Assembly: GCA_943370175.1 (NCBI GenBank)
Contig: CALRPU020000025.1
Coordinates: 17,000-80,999 of the forward strand
DNA: 64,000 bases
Direction: 5' to 3'
DNA from: Ideonella_A intermedia_A
Lineage (GTDB): Bacteria; Pseudomonadota; Gammaproteobacteria; Burkholderiales; Burkholderiaceae_C
Below the pieces are notes generated by a model, which was not told the DNA's origin, made no database searches, and was given only the letters and a program-made list of their open reading frames with translations. Each line of letters begins with the position of its first letter. Position 1 is the stretch's first letter. Below, one piece after another: positions 45,210-54,154 of the stretch. A program made the translations under genes and the position numbers.

Positions 45210-45920
45210 TCAGGACCGCAAGGGACCACCGGGTCGGTCGGTGGCGTGCAGGGCGTCGAGCATGCGGCGGGCCGCTTCCTGCTCGGCCGTGCGGCGCGAC
45301 CGGCCCTCGCCGCGGTGGGTCAGGTTGAGCGCGGCAACGGCACACTCCACCTCGAAAGTCTGGGCGTGGGCCTGCCCGCGCGTGGCGGCGATCCGGTAGA
45401 CGGGCACCGCCAGCCGGCGGGCCTGCAGCCATTCCTGCAGCTCGGTCTTCGCGTCCTTGGCCCAGCCCGCCACGTCGGTGGTTTGGATGATTTCGCCGAA
45501 GAGGCGGTGAACGAGGGCGCAGGCGGCGTCGAACCCACCTTCGAGAAAGACGGCGCCGATCACTGCTTCGAGGGCATCGGCCAGGATCGACGCGCGCTGC
45601 GCGCCGCCACCGCGCGCCTCGCCTTCGCCCAGGCGCAGCACGTCGGGCAACTCCAGCTGAAGCGCCAACTTGTGCAGGCTGTCTTCGCGCACCAGGTGCG
45701 CCCGCACGCGGGTCAGGTCGCCTTCATCGGAGCCGCCGAAGCGGTCGAACAGCAAGCTGGACACCGCGAGGCTCAACACCGCATCGCCCAAGAACTCCAG
45801 CCGCTCGTTGTGGTCGGCCCCGTGGCTGCGGTGCGTGAGCGCGCGCGCCAGCAGGCCCGCGTCAACAAAACGGTAGCCAAGGCGCAACTGCAGCGCGTTC
45901 AGGGGACTCTGGTGGTTCAC
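45210..45920 (-). CDS. rnc: Ribonuclease III
   Basis: A 236-residue double-strand-specific endonuclease. The signature NERLEFLGDAVLSLAVS is near residues 38-54, the second acidic cluster is ADALEAVIGAVFLEGG, and a dsRNA-binding domain occupies about 155-225. It processes rRNA precursors and structured mRNAs. It lies between the DUF4845 gene and era, in the conserved lepB-rnc-era order. Confidence 0.96.
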   Translation of the reverse strand: MNHQSPLNALQLRLGYRFVDAGLLARALTHRSHGADHNERLEFLGDAVLSLAVSSLLFDRFGGSDEGDLTRVRAHLVREDSLHKLALQLELPDVLRLGEGEARGGGAQRASILADALEAVIGAVFLEGGFDAACALVHRLFGEIIQTTDVAGWAKDAKTELQEWLQARRLAVPVYRIAATRGQAHAQTFEVECAVAALNLTHRGEGRSRRTAEQEAARRMLDALHATDRPGGPLRS

Positions 45921-45947
45921 TCGGTTCAGGGCGGGGGTCGCGTCGGC

Positions 45948-46313
45948 TTACTTGGAGCGGCCTTCGTACTTCATCAGCAGGAACACCGGCGGGATCAGCT
46001 CGATTTCGACGTTGTAAGCGTAGCGGATGACCGTGCGGTCGCCTTCCTTCGCGACCTGCAGGTCCTTCCCGCTGATCGACGTGATGGCGTACTCCACCGA
46101 CTTGATCTGTTCAAACTGCGCGCGCACCTCCACCTGCGACGACGCGCCGGTGCCTGCGATCTTGTCGACGGCGCGTTGGATGGTCAGGTATTCGTTGACG
46201 GTGGGGAAGACCTTGAGGCCGATCAACACCACCCCGCCAATCAGCACGAGCCAGAACATCAACTCGAAGAGCCCCATGCCACGCTGTGCCCTGCGTCGTG
46301 CAGCGAGTCTCAT
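45948..46313 (-). CDS. DUF4845 membrane protein
   Basis: A 121-residue protein with a basic start (MRLAARRRAQRGMGLFE), one membrane span (FWLVLIGGVVLIGLKVFP) and a small periplasmic domain with VNEYLTIQRAVDKIA. The start resembles a prepilin leader. The family is regularly encoded between lepB and rnc in beta- and gammaproteobacteria; its role is not established. The start at 46313 is chosen because upstream codons run into the 78-bp lepB-side gap without conservation. Confidence 0.88.
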   Translation of the reverse strand: MRLAARRRAQRGMGLFELMFWLVLIGGVVLIGLKVFPTVNEYLTIQRAVDKIAGTGASSQVEVRAQFEQIKSVEYAITSISGKDLQVAKEGDRTVIRYAYNVEIELIPPVFLLMKYEGRSK

Positions 46314-46391
46314 GTGCTCGTTCTCCCGAAGTGATGACGTGTACGTGGCCTGAAGGCGCCGGCCAAGGTGACGGGGCCGGTCCAACGGATG

Positions 46392-47369
46392 TCAGTGAAA
46401 CGACCCGATGCGCTTGAGATCGCCAAAGTTCATCCAGACGTAAAACGCGCGCCCCACGATGTTCGCGTCTGGCACGAAGCCCCAAAACCGTGAGTCCTGC
46501 GAGTTGTCGCGATTGTCGCCCATCATGAAGTAATGACCCGCCGGGACCTTGCAGGTGATGCTGTCTGCGGTGTAGCGGCAGTTCTCGCGAAACGGGAAGT
46601 AGATCTTGTCCTCAGAACCGTAGTAAGGCTGGAACTGCGGATTCACGAGGATGCGGTGCTCGACCTCGCCCAGTTTCTCTTTGAATTCGGGAAAGTAGTG
46701 CCGCAGGGTTTCGTCGTAGAAACCGGGATCAGGCATGCGCTGCAACGGCGCGGGTTGCCCATTCACGTAGAGCTTCTGCTCGCGAAAACTGACCTCGTCG
46801 CCCGGCACGCCCACGACGCGTTTGATGTAGTCGACCGACGGGTCGGCCGGGAACCGAAACACCATCACGTCGCCGCGCTTGGGGTCGTTGATGGGGATGA
46901 TCTTCTTGTTGATGACCGGCAGCCTGACGCCGTAGTGAAACTTGTTCACGAGGATCAAGTCGCCCACCAGCAGCGTTGGGATCATCGAGCCGGACGGGAT
47001 CTTGAACGGTTCGAACAGAAAGGATCGGAGCAGGAACACCGCCAGGATCACCGGAAACAGCCCGGCGGTCCAGTCGAGCCACCAGGGTTGTGCCAGCAAG
47101 GCGCGGCGCGCCTCGCTGACGTCGGTGTCCACGCGCGCGATGCCTTGCTGCTTCAACTCGGCCTCGCGGCGGGTTGCCTGCGCCTGCAAAGCGTTCGCAG
47201 CGGCCAGGCGCCGCGGTGCAAACACCAACCGCTCGGCCAACCAATAGCCCAGGGTCACCAAGGACAGGATGAACAGAAGCAGCGAGAAGTTGCCGGTCCA
47301 CTCGCCCAAGTACCAACCACCCAGGTAGATGGCCAGCAGGCCGTAAAGCACACCCGTCAACAAACTCAT
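46392..47369 (-). CDS. lepB: Signal peptidase I
   Basis: A 325-residue inner-membrane protease with two N-terminal membrane segments (about 2-20 and 30-50) and a third near 97-115. The catalytic Ser is in IPSGSMIPTLLVGD, the Lys in DYIKRVVGVPGDEV, and box E is GDNRDNSQDSR. It cleaves signal peptides of exported proteins. Its ATG overlaps the lepA stop by one base, showing tight coupling. Confidence 0.96.
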   Translation of the reverse strand: MSLLTGVLYGLLAIYLGGWYLGEWTGNFSLLLFILSLVTLGYWLAERLVFAPRRLAAANALQAQATRREAELKQQGIARVDTDVSEARRALLAQPWWLDWTAGLFPVILAVFLLRSFLFEPFKIPSGSMIPTLLVGDLILVNKFHYGVRLPVINKKIIPINDPKRGDVMVFRFPADPSVDYIKRVVGVPGDEVSFREQKLYVNGQPAPLQRMPDPGFYDETLRHYFPEFKEKLGEVEHRILVNPQFQPYYGSEDKIYFPFRENCRYTADSITCKVPAGHYFMMGDNRDNSQDSRFWGFVPDANIVGRAFYVWMNFGDLKRIGSFH

Positions 47370-49177
47370 CAGTCGTCCACTTGGAGGATGGCCAGGAACG
47401 CTTCTTGAGGCACCTCGACCGAGCCGATCTGCTTCATGCGTTTTTTGCCGGCCTTTTGTTTTTCAAGCAGCTTGCGCTTGCGGGAAACGTCGCCGCCGTA
47501 GCACTTCGCCAGCACGTTCTTGCGCAGGGCTTTGATTGTCTCACGCGCGATGATGTTGGCCCCGATGGCCGCCTGGATCGCCACATCGTACATTTGGCGT
47601 GAGATGAGTTCGCGCATCTTCGCCACGACGGCGCGGCTTCGGAACTGACTTTGTGACCGGTGCACGATGATCGACAGCGCATCGACCTTGTCCCCATTCA
47701 GCAGGATGTCCACCTTGACGACATCCGCCGCACGGTTTTCCTTGAACTCGTAATCCATCGACGCATAACCCCGCGACACGCTCTTGAGCTTGTCGAAGAA
47801 GTCGAGAACGATCTCGGCCAGCGGCAGTTCGTAAGTCAGCATCACCTGGCGGCCGTGGTAAGCCATGTTCAGCTGGACGCCGCGCTTCTGGTTGGCCAAG
47901 GTCATCACCGGGCCGACGTAGTCCTGCGGCATGTACAGGTGCACCGTGACGATGGGCTCGCGGATCTCGCGGATGCGGCCCAGGTCCGGCATCTTCGACG
48001 GGTTCTCGACCTGGATGACGGTGCCATCGTTCAGCTCCACCTCGTACACCACGCTGGGCGCGGTGGTGATCAGGTCCTGATCGAACTCGCGCTCCAGGCG
48101 TTCCTGCACGATTTCCATGTGCAGCAGCCCGAGGAAGCCACAGCGAAAGCCAAAGCCGAGCGCCTGGCTGACTTCCGGCTCGTAGCGCAGCGAGCTGTCG
48201 TTCAGCTTGAGCTTTTCAAGGGCGTCGCGCAGTTGGTCGTACTCGCTGGCTTCGGTCGGATACAGGCCGGCGAAGACTTGCGGCTGGATTTCCTTGAAAC
48301 CGGGCAGGGCTTCGGCGGCGGGGCCGAGGTTGTTCGGCAGCTTCTTTTCGAGGGTGATGGTGTCGCCGACCTTGGCGGCCTGCAACTCCTTGATGCCTGC
48401 GATCACGAAGCCGACCTCACCGGCCTTCAAGGACTCACGCGACAGCGACTTCGGCGTGAACACGCCGAGCTGCTCCGCCGCGTAGGCGGCGCCCGTGGCC
48501 ATCATCTTGAAGCGCTCGCCGCGCTTGAGCTCGCCATCCACCACACGCACGAGCATGACGACGCCCACGTAGTTGTCGAACCACGAGTCGATGATCATGG
48601 CGCGCAGCGGTGCCGCCGCGGTGCCCTTGGGCGACGGCACGCGAGCGATCACCGCCTCGAGAATGTCGTCGATGCCCATGCCCGTCTTGGCGCTGCACGC
48701 GATCGCGTTGCTGGCGTCGATGCCGATCACGTCCTCGATCTCGGCCTTGGCGTTGTCGGGGTCGGCCTGGGGCAGGTCCATCTTGTTGAGCACCGGAATG
48801 ACGTCCACCCCGAGGTCAAGTGCGGTGTAGCAGTTGGCCACCGTTTGCGCCTCGACGCCCTGGCTGGCGTCAACCACCAGCAATGCCCCTTCGCACGCGG
48901 ACAGGGAGCGGCTGACCTCGTATGAGAAGTCGACGTGCCCTGGTGTGTCGATCAGATTGAGTTGGTAGACCTGCCCGTCCTTGGCCCGGTACTCGAGTGC
49001 CGCGGTCTGGGCCTTGATGGTGATGCCGCGCTCGCGCTCGATGTCCATCGAGTCGAGCACCTGAGCCTCCATCTCGCGGTCGCTCAGGCCACCACAGCGT
49101 TGAATGAGGCGGTCGGCCAGGGTCGATTTGCCGTGGTCGATGTGAGCAATGATCGAGAAATTGCGAATGTGGTCCAT
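47369..49177 (-). CDS. lepA: Elongation factor 4 (LepA)
   Basis: A 602-residue translational GTPase starting MDHIRNFSIIAHIDHGKSTL, with DTPGHVDF, NKMDLPQAD and the LepA-specific C-terminal domain ending in KAGKKRMKQIGSVEVPQEAF. It binds ribosomes and aids translation or ribosome assembly under stress. It is the first gene after a hairpin-rich gap and likely begins a new transcript that runs to nagZ. Confidence 0.97.
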   Translation of the reverse strand: MDHIRNFSIIAHIDHGKSTLADRLIQRCGGLSDREMEAQVLDSMDIERERGITIKAQTAALEYRAKDGQVYQLNLIDTPGHVDFSYEVSRSLSACEGALLVVDASQGVEAQTVANCYTALDLGVDVIPVLNKMDLPQADPDNAKAEIEDVIGIDASNAIACSAKTGMGIDDILEAVIARVPSPKGTAAAPLRAMIIDSWFDNYVGVVMLVRVVDGELKRGERFKMMATGAAYAAEQLGVFTPKSLSRESLKAGEVGFVIAGIKELQAAKVGDTITLEKKLPNNLGPAAEALPGFKEIQPQVFAGLYPTEASEYDQLRDALEKLKLNDSSLRYEPEVSQALGFGFRCGFLGLLHMEIVQERLEREFDQDLITTAPSVVYEVELNDGTVIQVENPSKMPDLGRIREIREPIVTVHLYMPQDYVGPVMTLANQKRGVQLNMAYHGRQVMLTYELPLAEIVLDFFDKLKSVSRGYASMDYEFKENRAADVVKVDILLNGDKVDALSIIVHRSQSQFRSRAVVAKMRELISRQMYDVAIQAAIGANIIARETIKALRKNVLAKCYGGDVSRKRKLLEKQKAGKKRMKQIGSVEVPQEAFLAILQVDD

Positions 49178-49234
49178 GGGAAGCGGGTCGATGCCTGCAC
49201 CCGGTCGCCAAGGAGAATGCCGTGGCTGGGCAGG

Positions 49235-49272
49235 CTCACACCGTGCGACGGTGTGAGGGCGCGTGGCGCCCT
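49235..49272. repeat. Two adjoining perfect hairpins upstream of lepA
   Basis: CTCACACCGT (49235-49244) pairs with ACGGTGTGAG (49248-49257) over a 3-nt loop, and AGGGCGC (49256-49262) pairs with GCGCCCT (49266-49272) over a 3-nt loop. The two stems share two bases, so they would compete or stack in RNA. They lie in the lepA leader, 58-95 bp before its ATG. Confidence 0.65.
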
Positions 49273-49281
49273 GATGAAGCT

Positions 49282-49315
49282 AAAAAAAAGGCACGTCGAA
49301 AACCTGACGCGCCTT
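49282..49315 (-). terminator. Rho-independent terminator between mucD and lepA
   Basis: Read on the minus strand, AAGGCGCGTC pairs with GACGTGCCTT (one G-T wobble) around an 8-nt loop and is followed by a run of eight T. It would end transcripts coming from mucD, about 290 bp downstream of its stop, and so separate the rpoE-mucD unit from the lepA unit. Confidence 0.8.
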
Positions 49316-49605
49316 CCAACAAAATGTTTGGCAACTGCTTGTTGGGCCTTCATTGTAGCCAAAAGGACCCCGGCACAAGCTGCGAACGCACTGGAATTCT
49401 TGTCGTTGCACGTGGCCAACAGGAAGTTGTCAACAGCTTGTCCACAGCTTTTCGGGCGGCAGCGACCAGCAAAGACACACGACCGCCCAGGCACCAGACG
49501 CCAACACCCAAACCTTATCAGAACCTCAAAAATCCCGCCGGAATGTGAGATTTTTGACAGCTTGCAGTGCATTCTGACCGCCGCTCGGGCGGTCGGTCCA
49601 GCGCA
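49316..49605. other. Intergenic region downstream of mucD, with an inverted repeat
   Basis: No credible gene is seen in these 290 bp, which are AT-richer than the surroundings. Perfect 9-bp arms TCAAAAATC (49526-49534) and GATTTTTGA (49549-49557) flank a 14-bp spacer. Two tandem 9-mers, TTGTCAACA (49427) and TTGTCCACA (49438), resemble DnaA boxes. A small RNA or 3' UTR element is possible; nothing is proven. Confidence 0.4.
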
Positions 49606-51090
49606 TCACCGTGGCAGCGGTCGAATCACCAGGTAATTGACCCATTCGCCGCGCCGCACCAGGGCCGTGACCGCTTTGCCCTTGTCGAGCTTGGCAACCA
49701 CCGACTCGAACTGCTTGGCCCCGGTGATCTCGACGTTGTCGATGGCAAGGATGACGTCGCCTTCGCGCAGGCCAGCGCGGCTGGCCGCGCCCTCGGCCGC
49801 CTCCACGCGCACGCCCGACTTCAGCTTCAGCTCTTTCTTCTGCGCCTCGCTCAATTCGGACACCGCGATGCCCAGCGCGCTCATCGGTGCACTGGCCTTG
49901 GACTCGGGGGCCTCGGCCCGGCGTGCCGTCGGCGCGGGTTCGAACTCCACCACGTTCACCGCGATGTCGCGGTAGGCCCCACGACGGAACACCTGCAGCG
50001 TCACCTTTTGCCCAGGCTTGATGCCGCCAACGATGCGCGGCAGGTCGCCCGACTTCTCGACAACTCGGCCGTCCACCTTGGTGATGATGTCACCGCCCTC
50101 GACGCCGCCCTTGTCGGCCGGACCGCCGGGCTCGACGCTTCGCACCATGGCGCCGGTCGGCTTGCCGAGGCCGATGGACTCGGCCACCTCCTTGGTCACC
50201 GGCGTGATCTGCACGCCGATGCGGCCGCGCACAACACGGCCGCTGGCCTTCAGCTGGTCGGCCACCCGGCTGGCCTCGTCAATCGGAATGGCGAACGAAA
50301 TGCCCATGAAGCCACCGGAGCGGCTGAGGATCTGCGAGTTGATGCCCACCACTTCGCCTCGCATGTTGATCAGCGGCCCGCCGGAGTTGCCAGGGTTGAT
50401 CGCCACGTCGGTCTGGATGAACGGCAAGAACTCGCCGGTGTCTCGCGCCTTGGCGCTGACGATGCCCGCGGTCACGGTGTTCTCAAGCCCAAACGGCGAG
50501 CCAATCGCCATGACCCATTCGCCGACCCGCAGGCGATTGACATCGCCGATGCGTGCCACGGGCAGGCCGGTGGCGTCGATCTTGACCAGGGCCACGTCGG
50601 TGCGCTTGTCGGCCCCGATCACTTTGGCCTTGAACTCGCGCTTGTCGGTCAAGGTGACGAAAACATCCTCAGCGCCGTCGATCACGTGGGCATTGGTCAT
50701 CACGTAACCATCGGCGGTCAGCACGAAACCAGACCCCTGGCCGCGTTGCTGAGGCTCGGCATCGGGCTGCGGCTGGCCTCGGCGGGGGGATTGGGGGCCG
50801 GGGGTGTTCGGCAAAGGAAATCCGAAACGGCGCAACAGGTCCAGCGCCTCGTCCTCGGAGTCCGCACCGCTGCGTCCGCGGGGCTTTTCGGTGGTGCGAA
50901 TGTTGACCACGGAGGGGCCAACGCGTTCGACCAGGTCGGAAAAATCGGGCAAGCCCTGAACTTGAGCGTGGACCGGTGTCAAGGTCGTCAAGGCCACACT
51001 GCCGCCCAGGAGCAAGGCGGTGACGAAGTGGCGCAGCGGCGTGGCGCGGCGCCGAACGAAAGACTGAGCGTGCATCGTCTGGCTGTCCAT
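49606..51090 (-). CDS. mucD: Do-family periplasmic serine endoprotease (MucD/DegQ type)
   Basis: A 494-residue periplasmic protease with an N-terminal signal peptide (ends near VHAQ). Its trypsin-like domain has the catalytic His in VMTNAHVIDGA, Asp in RTDVALVKID and Ser in INPGNSGGPL, and two PDZ domains follow. It degrades misfolded envelope proteins. The ATG at 51090 or the one five codons later could be used; neither has a strong ribosome site. It closes the rpoE-rseA-rseB-mucD stress group. Confidence 0.94.
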   Translation of the reverse strand: MDSQTMHAQSFVRRRATPLRHFVTALLLGGSVALTTLTPVHAQVQGLPDFSDLVERVGPSVVNIRTTEKPRGRSGADSEDEALDLLRRFGFPLPNTPGPQSPRRGQPQPDAEPQQRGQGSGFVLTADGYVMTNAHVIDGAEDVFVTLTDKREFKAKVIGADKRTDVALVKIDATGLPVARIGDVNRLRVGEWVMAIGSPFGLENTVTAGIVSAKARDTGEFLPFIQTDVAINPGNSGGPLINMRGEVVGINSQILSRSGGFMGISFAIPIDEASRVADQLKASGRVVRGRIGVQITPVTKEVAESIGLGKPTGAMVRSVEPGGPADKGGVEGGDIITKVDGRVVEKSGDLPRIVGGIKPGQKVTLQVFRRGAYRDIAVNVVEFEPAPTARRAEAPESKASAPMSALGIAVSELSEAQKKELKLKSGVRVEAAEGAASRAGLREGDVILAIDNVEITGAKQFESVVAKLDKGKAVTALVRRGEWVNYLVIRPLPR

Positions 51091-51184
51091 GGTGATTGGT
51101 TCGATCCGCCAGCGAGTTGAGGCTGGCCTTCATGTTTTCAAGCACCCGCCCAGCTTGCGCTGTGGGCAGGCCGTGCCGAGCGGC

Positions 51185-52240
51185 TCAACGGCTGCGCTCG
51201 ATGCCCTTGGCAAAGGCGCGCAAGGCCGCCGGTGGCACGTCGCCCACGATGGTCATCCACCAATCCCCTTGGCGCATCATGAGCGTGTGGGTCGCACCGA
51301 TGCTGGTGAGCATGGGGCGGGTGTGACGGCCCGGAGCGTAGGGCTCAATGAATACCGACACGAACGTGAGGCCATCTGAAAAGATGGCCTGAACTACTTG
51401 GGGTGCGGCCGTGCTGTCACCCTCGTCGAGGGTGCCCAGGGGCCGCCTGATGCAGCTAACGCGCTGGTAACCGGGCACGGGCTGACGGACGGTCCAGCCC
51501 TCTTGCTCCAGCTGCGTTGCGACCACCATGGGGCGCACCACTTTGTAGCCATCGAGCTTTTTCATGGGCTGAACGACCGACTCGGGCTGGGGCTTCACCC
51601 CGATGACGAGGTCGGAAAACGCCGAGGACTCCAGCAACTCGCCCCGCTCATTGAGCACGTCGGCCCGCAGCAGCAAACCGCTGTCCTTGTCGGACCACAA
51701 TCGATAACTGAAACGAAGGTTGTCGCGCGGCGACATCAGCATCGCCTGCGCCTCGTGGCCGGCCACCCGGCTGGTGCCGAGGGGGCGCACTTCGTAGAGA
51801 TCGGCCAGCTTGTCCAGGCCACCCTGGATGAGCGCCGGAAAAGTGCCGAGGCGGCTGCGCTGCTCGATCACGGCAGTGCGGCTGTCGGGCCAGACCGTTT
51901 GAATGAGGTCGTTGTGCCGGTAAACGTGCCGCGCCTGCCCGTCGAGCGACTCGATGCGCTCGAACTGGTTTTCACCCACCTGAAAATGCGCGATGCGCGC
52001 GCTGGACGCAGCGCCGCCGGAGGTCACGATGAAGGTGCCCTGAAAGCTTTTGCGCAAGGCGGCGTCTTGCATGCGGCCGAGCCAGCCGCGAACTTCCGCG
52101 GCCGTCACCGGGCTGGCCGCGGTGTCTTGAACCGCAGGCAGCACGTTGTGCGCTGCAGCCAGGTTGCTGCCCGCGACCGCGACGCAGCCGACCAGGCAAC
52201 TCACCACCAGCCCGAACCCGTTCGATCCGCTCGTGAACAT
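51185..52240 (-). CDS. rseB: Sigma-E regulatory protein RseB (MucB)
   Basis: A 351-residue periplasmic protein with signal peptide, a lipoprotein-sensor-like N-terminal domain (WLGRMQDAALRKSFQGTFIV, then the LDGQARHVYRHND stretch) and a C-terminal MucB domain ending in WWMTIVGDVPPAALRAFAKGI. It binds the periplasmic part of the anti-sigma factor RseA and shields it from proteolysis until envelope stress. I take the ATG at 52240, 12 bp after rseA. Confidence 0.92.
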   Translation of the reverse strand: MFTSGSNGFGLVVSCLVGCVAVAGSNLAAAHNVLPAVQDTAASPVTAAEVRGWLGRMQDAALRKSFQGTFIVTSGGAASSARIAHFQVGENQFERIESLDGQARHVYRHNDLIQTVWPDSRTAVIEQRSRLGTFPALIQGGLDKLADLYEVRPLGTSRVAGHEAQAMLMSPRDNLRFSYRLWSDKDSGLLLRADVLNERGELLESSAFSDLVIGVKPQPESVVQPMKKLDGYKVVRPMVVATQLEQEGWTVRQPVPGYQRVSCIRRPLGTLDEGDSTAAPQVVQAIFSDGLTFVSVFIEPYAPGRHTRPMLTSIGATHTLMMRQGDWWMTIVGDVPPAALRAFAKGIERSR

Positions 52241-52252
52241 CGACAAGACCCT

Positions 52253-52939
52253 TCAGCGGGCGGGAACTTCAACGGCAGCGCGGCGCAGTTGGGTGGCCTG
52301 TGGACCGAACACCGAACCCCCAGCGGCCTGCTGGTGCGCGGCAAAGTAGCGGTCGAGTCGGGCGTCGCGAATCACGGTTCCGCTGGCCTCGACCGTCGGG
52401 ACGTCGGTGACGCTGGTGGTGGTCTGGGGGCCCGTGCCCACTGGCAAGGCGCCCGCAAGTGTGCGCGGGTCCACCGCAGGCACCGACAAGCCACCCGGGC
52501 GCACCGAGGCAAACGACGCATCAACGCCGTCACTGCCCGTGTTGCGGCCCATCAACAGCGCCCCGGCGGCGACCACCACGAAACCGGCGGCCACCGCTGC
52601 CGGCGCCGCCCAGCGGCGACGCACCACCGGCACCGGCGGCCGCGACACCACGGGCGGTGACGCAGCGGGCAAGGGCTCGGGGGCCAGCACGACCGCCTCA
52701 GACTCCAGCCGCACACGCAGCCGCGCCAGGAACTCGCTGTCCCGACCTGGCTGAGAGGCGAGGTCATCCGATCGCAGCACGTCGCCGATCAGCTGGTAGC
52801 AATGCCAGCGCTCACGCAACCCAGGGTCATCGCGCCACTGCGCCATCAACTGGCCCGCCGACCGACCATCCAATTCCCCGTCCACCAACGCGGACAGGTC
52901 CTGCTCGGACGCTGACGACTCCACCGGCTTGATCGACAT
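52253..52939 (-). CDS. rseA: Anti-sigma-E factor RseA (MucA-like)
   Basis: A 228-residue single-pass membrane anti-sigma factor. The cytoplasmic N-terminal domain has SEQDLSALVDGELDG and WHCYQLIGDVLRSDDL, which bind RpoE. A membrane span (APAAVAAGFVVVAAGALLM) sits near residues 115-135, and the periplasmic domain binds RseB. Two starts are possible: 52939 (GGAG correctly spaced, family-like N-terminus) and 52969. I chose the first. It lies between rpoE and rseB as in other betaproteobacteria. Confidence 0.9.
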   Translation of the reverse strand: MSIKPVESSASEQDLSALVDGELDGRSAGQLMAQWRDDPGLRERWHCYQLIGDVLRSDDLASQPGRDSEFLARLRVRLESEAVVLAPEPLPAASPPVVSRPPVPVVRRRWAAPAAVAAGFVVVAAGALLMGRNTGSDGVDASFASVRPGGLSVPAVDPRTLAGALPVGTGPQTTTSVTDVPTVEASGTVIRDARLDRYFAAHQQAAGGSVFGPQATQLRRAAVEVPAR

Positions 52940-53006
52940 CTCGCTCTCCACCACTGCTGAACTTTCCATCACTGACCTGACTTCGCCTTGAACCCGACCT
53001 GTCCCG

Positions 53007-53615
53007 TCACCATCGCTCGCCTTCCCGCGTGTCGAGCAGCGGGCGCAGCCGCAATGCAATGGCCTCGCGGGCTCGAAAGATGCGTGAACGAACGGTTCCG
53101 ATCGGGCAATTCATCAACTCGGCGATCTCTTCATAGCTGAGGCCTTCGATCTCCCGCAGGGTGATGGCTTGCCGCAAGTCCTCTGACAAGGCTTCGATGG
53201 CAGCGTTCACCGCGGCCGCAATTTCCTTGCTGGCCAACACGGCGTCGGGTGTTTCACCGTCGCTTAGTTCGTTTTCAGTGCGGGAAGTTTCGTCGTCCTC
53301 GTCGCGCGATGCGCGCGCTGATTCCGTGATCAGCGGGTCGCGCTTGAGTTCCATCAAGGCCTTCTTGGCCGTGTTGACGGCAATGCGGTAGAGCCAGGTG
53401 TAGAACGCGCTTTCGCCGCGGAACTTGGGGATCGCGCGGTAAGCCCTGATGAAGGTTTCCTGGGCGATGTCGGGCACCAGGTCCACATCGCGAACCATGC
53501 GACCGATGAGGCGCTCAATCCGCCGTTGGTACTTCACCACCAGCATTTCGAACGCCTTGACGTCACCCCGCTTGACTCGTTCGATCAGCGGCGCGTCGGC
53601 GTCAGGTGCGTTCAT
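53007..53615 (-). CDS. rpoE: RNA polymerase sigma factor RpoE (sigma-24)
   Basis: A 202-residue ECF sigma factor with region 2 (FEMLVVKYQRRIERLIGRMV, then DIAQETFIRAYRAIPKFRGE) and region 4 (LREIEGLSYEEIAELMNCPIGTVRSRI over two pieces). It directs transcription of envelope-stress genes and is held by RseA. The ATG at 53615 overlaps the stop of the YgfX-like ORF by four bases, so the two are translationally coupled. Confidence 0.96.
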   Translation of the reverse strand: MNAPDADAPLIERVKRGDVKAFEMLVVKYQRRIERLIGRMVRDVDLVPDIAQETFIRAYRAIPKFRGESAFYTWLYRIAVNTAKKALMELKRDPLITESARASRDEDDETSRTENELSDGETPDAVLASKEIAAAVNAAIEALSEDLRQAITLREIEGLSYEEIAELMNCPIGTVRSRIFRAREAIALRLRPLLDTREGERW

Positions 53616-54115
53616 TCTTCTTGAGAGGGCGAAAGGGGTCGGGTTGCTGATTGCAGTCGCGGCGCTCCGCCCACGGTCCGCGCGGAATATAGCGCAGTGC
53701 GAAAGGCATGCCAGTCGCCGCGAAGGCCGCTGGACCGGCACGTCAGCCAACGGTGCCGGCGCTTCCCCCGCCCTCGCCCAGGGCCGAGGTCAGCGTGCAA
53801 CACCAGCGCCCAACCCACGTCGACCTTGATCTGAAGTCGGCAGGGTTCTTCGGTCAGCCCGGCGGTGAGAATCCACCACATCGCGCCATCCCAGCGGAGT
53901 TGGTGGTTGACCGGCCGAATATCAAGGGCCAACGGCAGGATGGCGACCAAGCCTGCCAGGCCCAGCAGCGCCTGCGTCGTGGTCGCCAACTCGCTGTCAA
54001 CCGTCAGCGCCCAGGTGAGCAACGTGGTCGCCGCCAGGGCAGCGAGCCCGGCCCACCACCCAGCTTGAACACGGTCGACCGACAGGGTGACAAGCAGGGG
54101 CCTGGGCTGACGCAT
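53612..54115 (-). CDS. Small membrane protein, YgfX-like
   Basis: A 167-residue protein with two N-terminal membrane spans (WWAGLAALAATTLLTWAL and ALLGLAGLVAILPLAL) followed by a soluble part with the phrase LRWDGAMWWIL. That two-span plus RWDG arrangement recalls the YgfX/CptA family. The C-terminal half is Arg-rich and variable. It starts 39 bp after fabF and overlaps rpoE by four bases. A role in envelope-stress signalling is possible from position only. Confidence 0.65.
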   Translation of the reverse strand: MRQPRPLLVTLSVDRVQAGWWAGLAALAATTLLTWALTVDSELATTTQALLGLAGLVAILPLALDIRPVNHQLRWDGAMWWILTAGLTEEPCRLQIKVDVGWALVLHADLGPGRGRGKRRHRWLTCRSSGLRGDWHAFRTALYSARTVGGAPRLQSATRPLSPSQEE

Positions 54116-54154
54116 CGTGGCTTGGGATGGATGCCACGACCGCGTCGACCGCGG

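Noticed and set aside
49427..49446. A replication origin suggested by two DnaA-like 9-mers
   Set aside because: Only two imperfect boxes, and neither dnaA, dnaN nor gidA nearby; kept only as a minor observation.
49084..49572. A 162-residue minus-strand frame across the lepA-mucD gap
   Set aside because: It runs through the terminator and hairpins, overlaps the lepA start and shows no domain; a smaller plus-strand frame there is no better.
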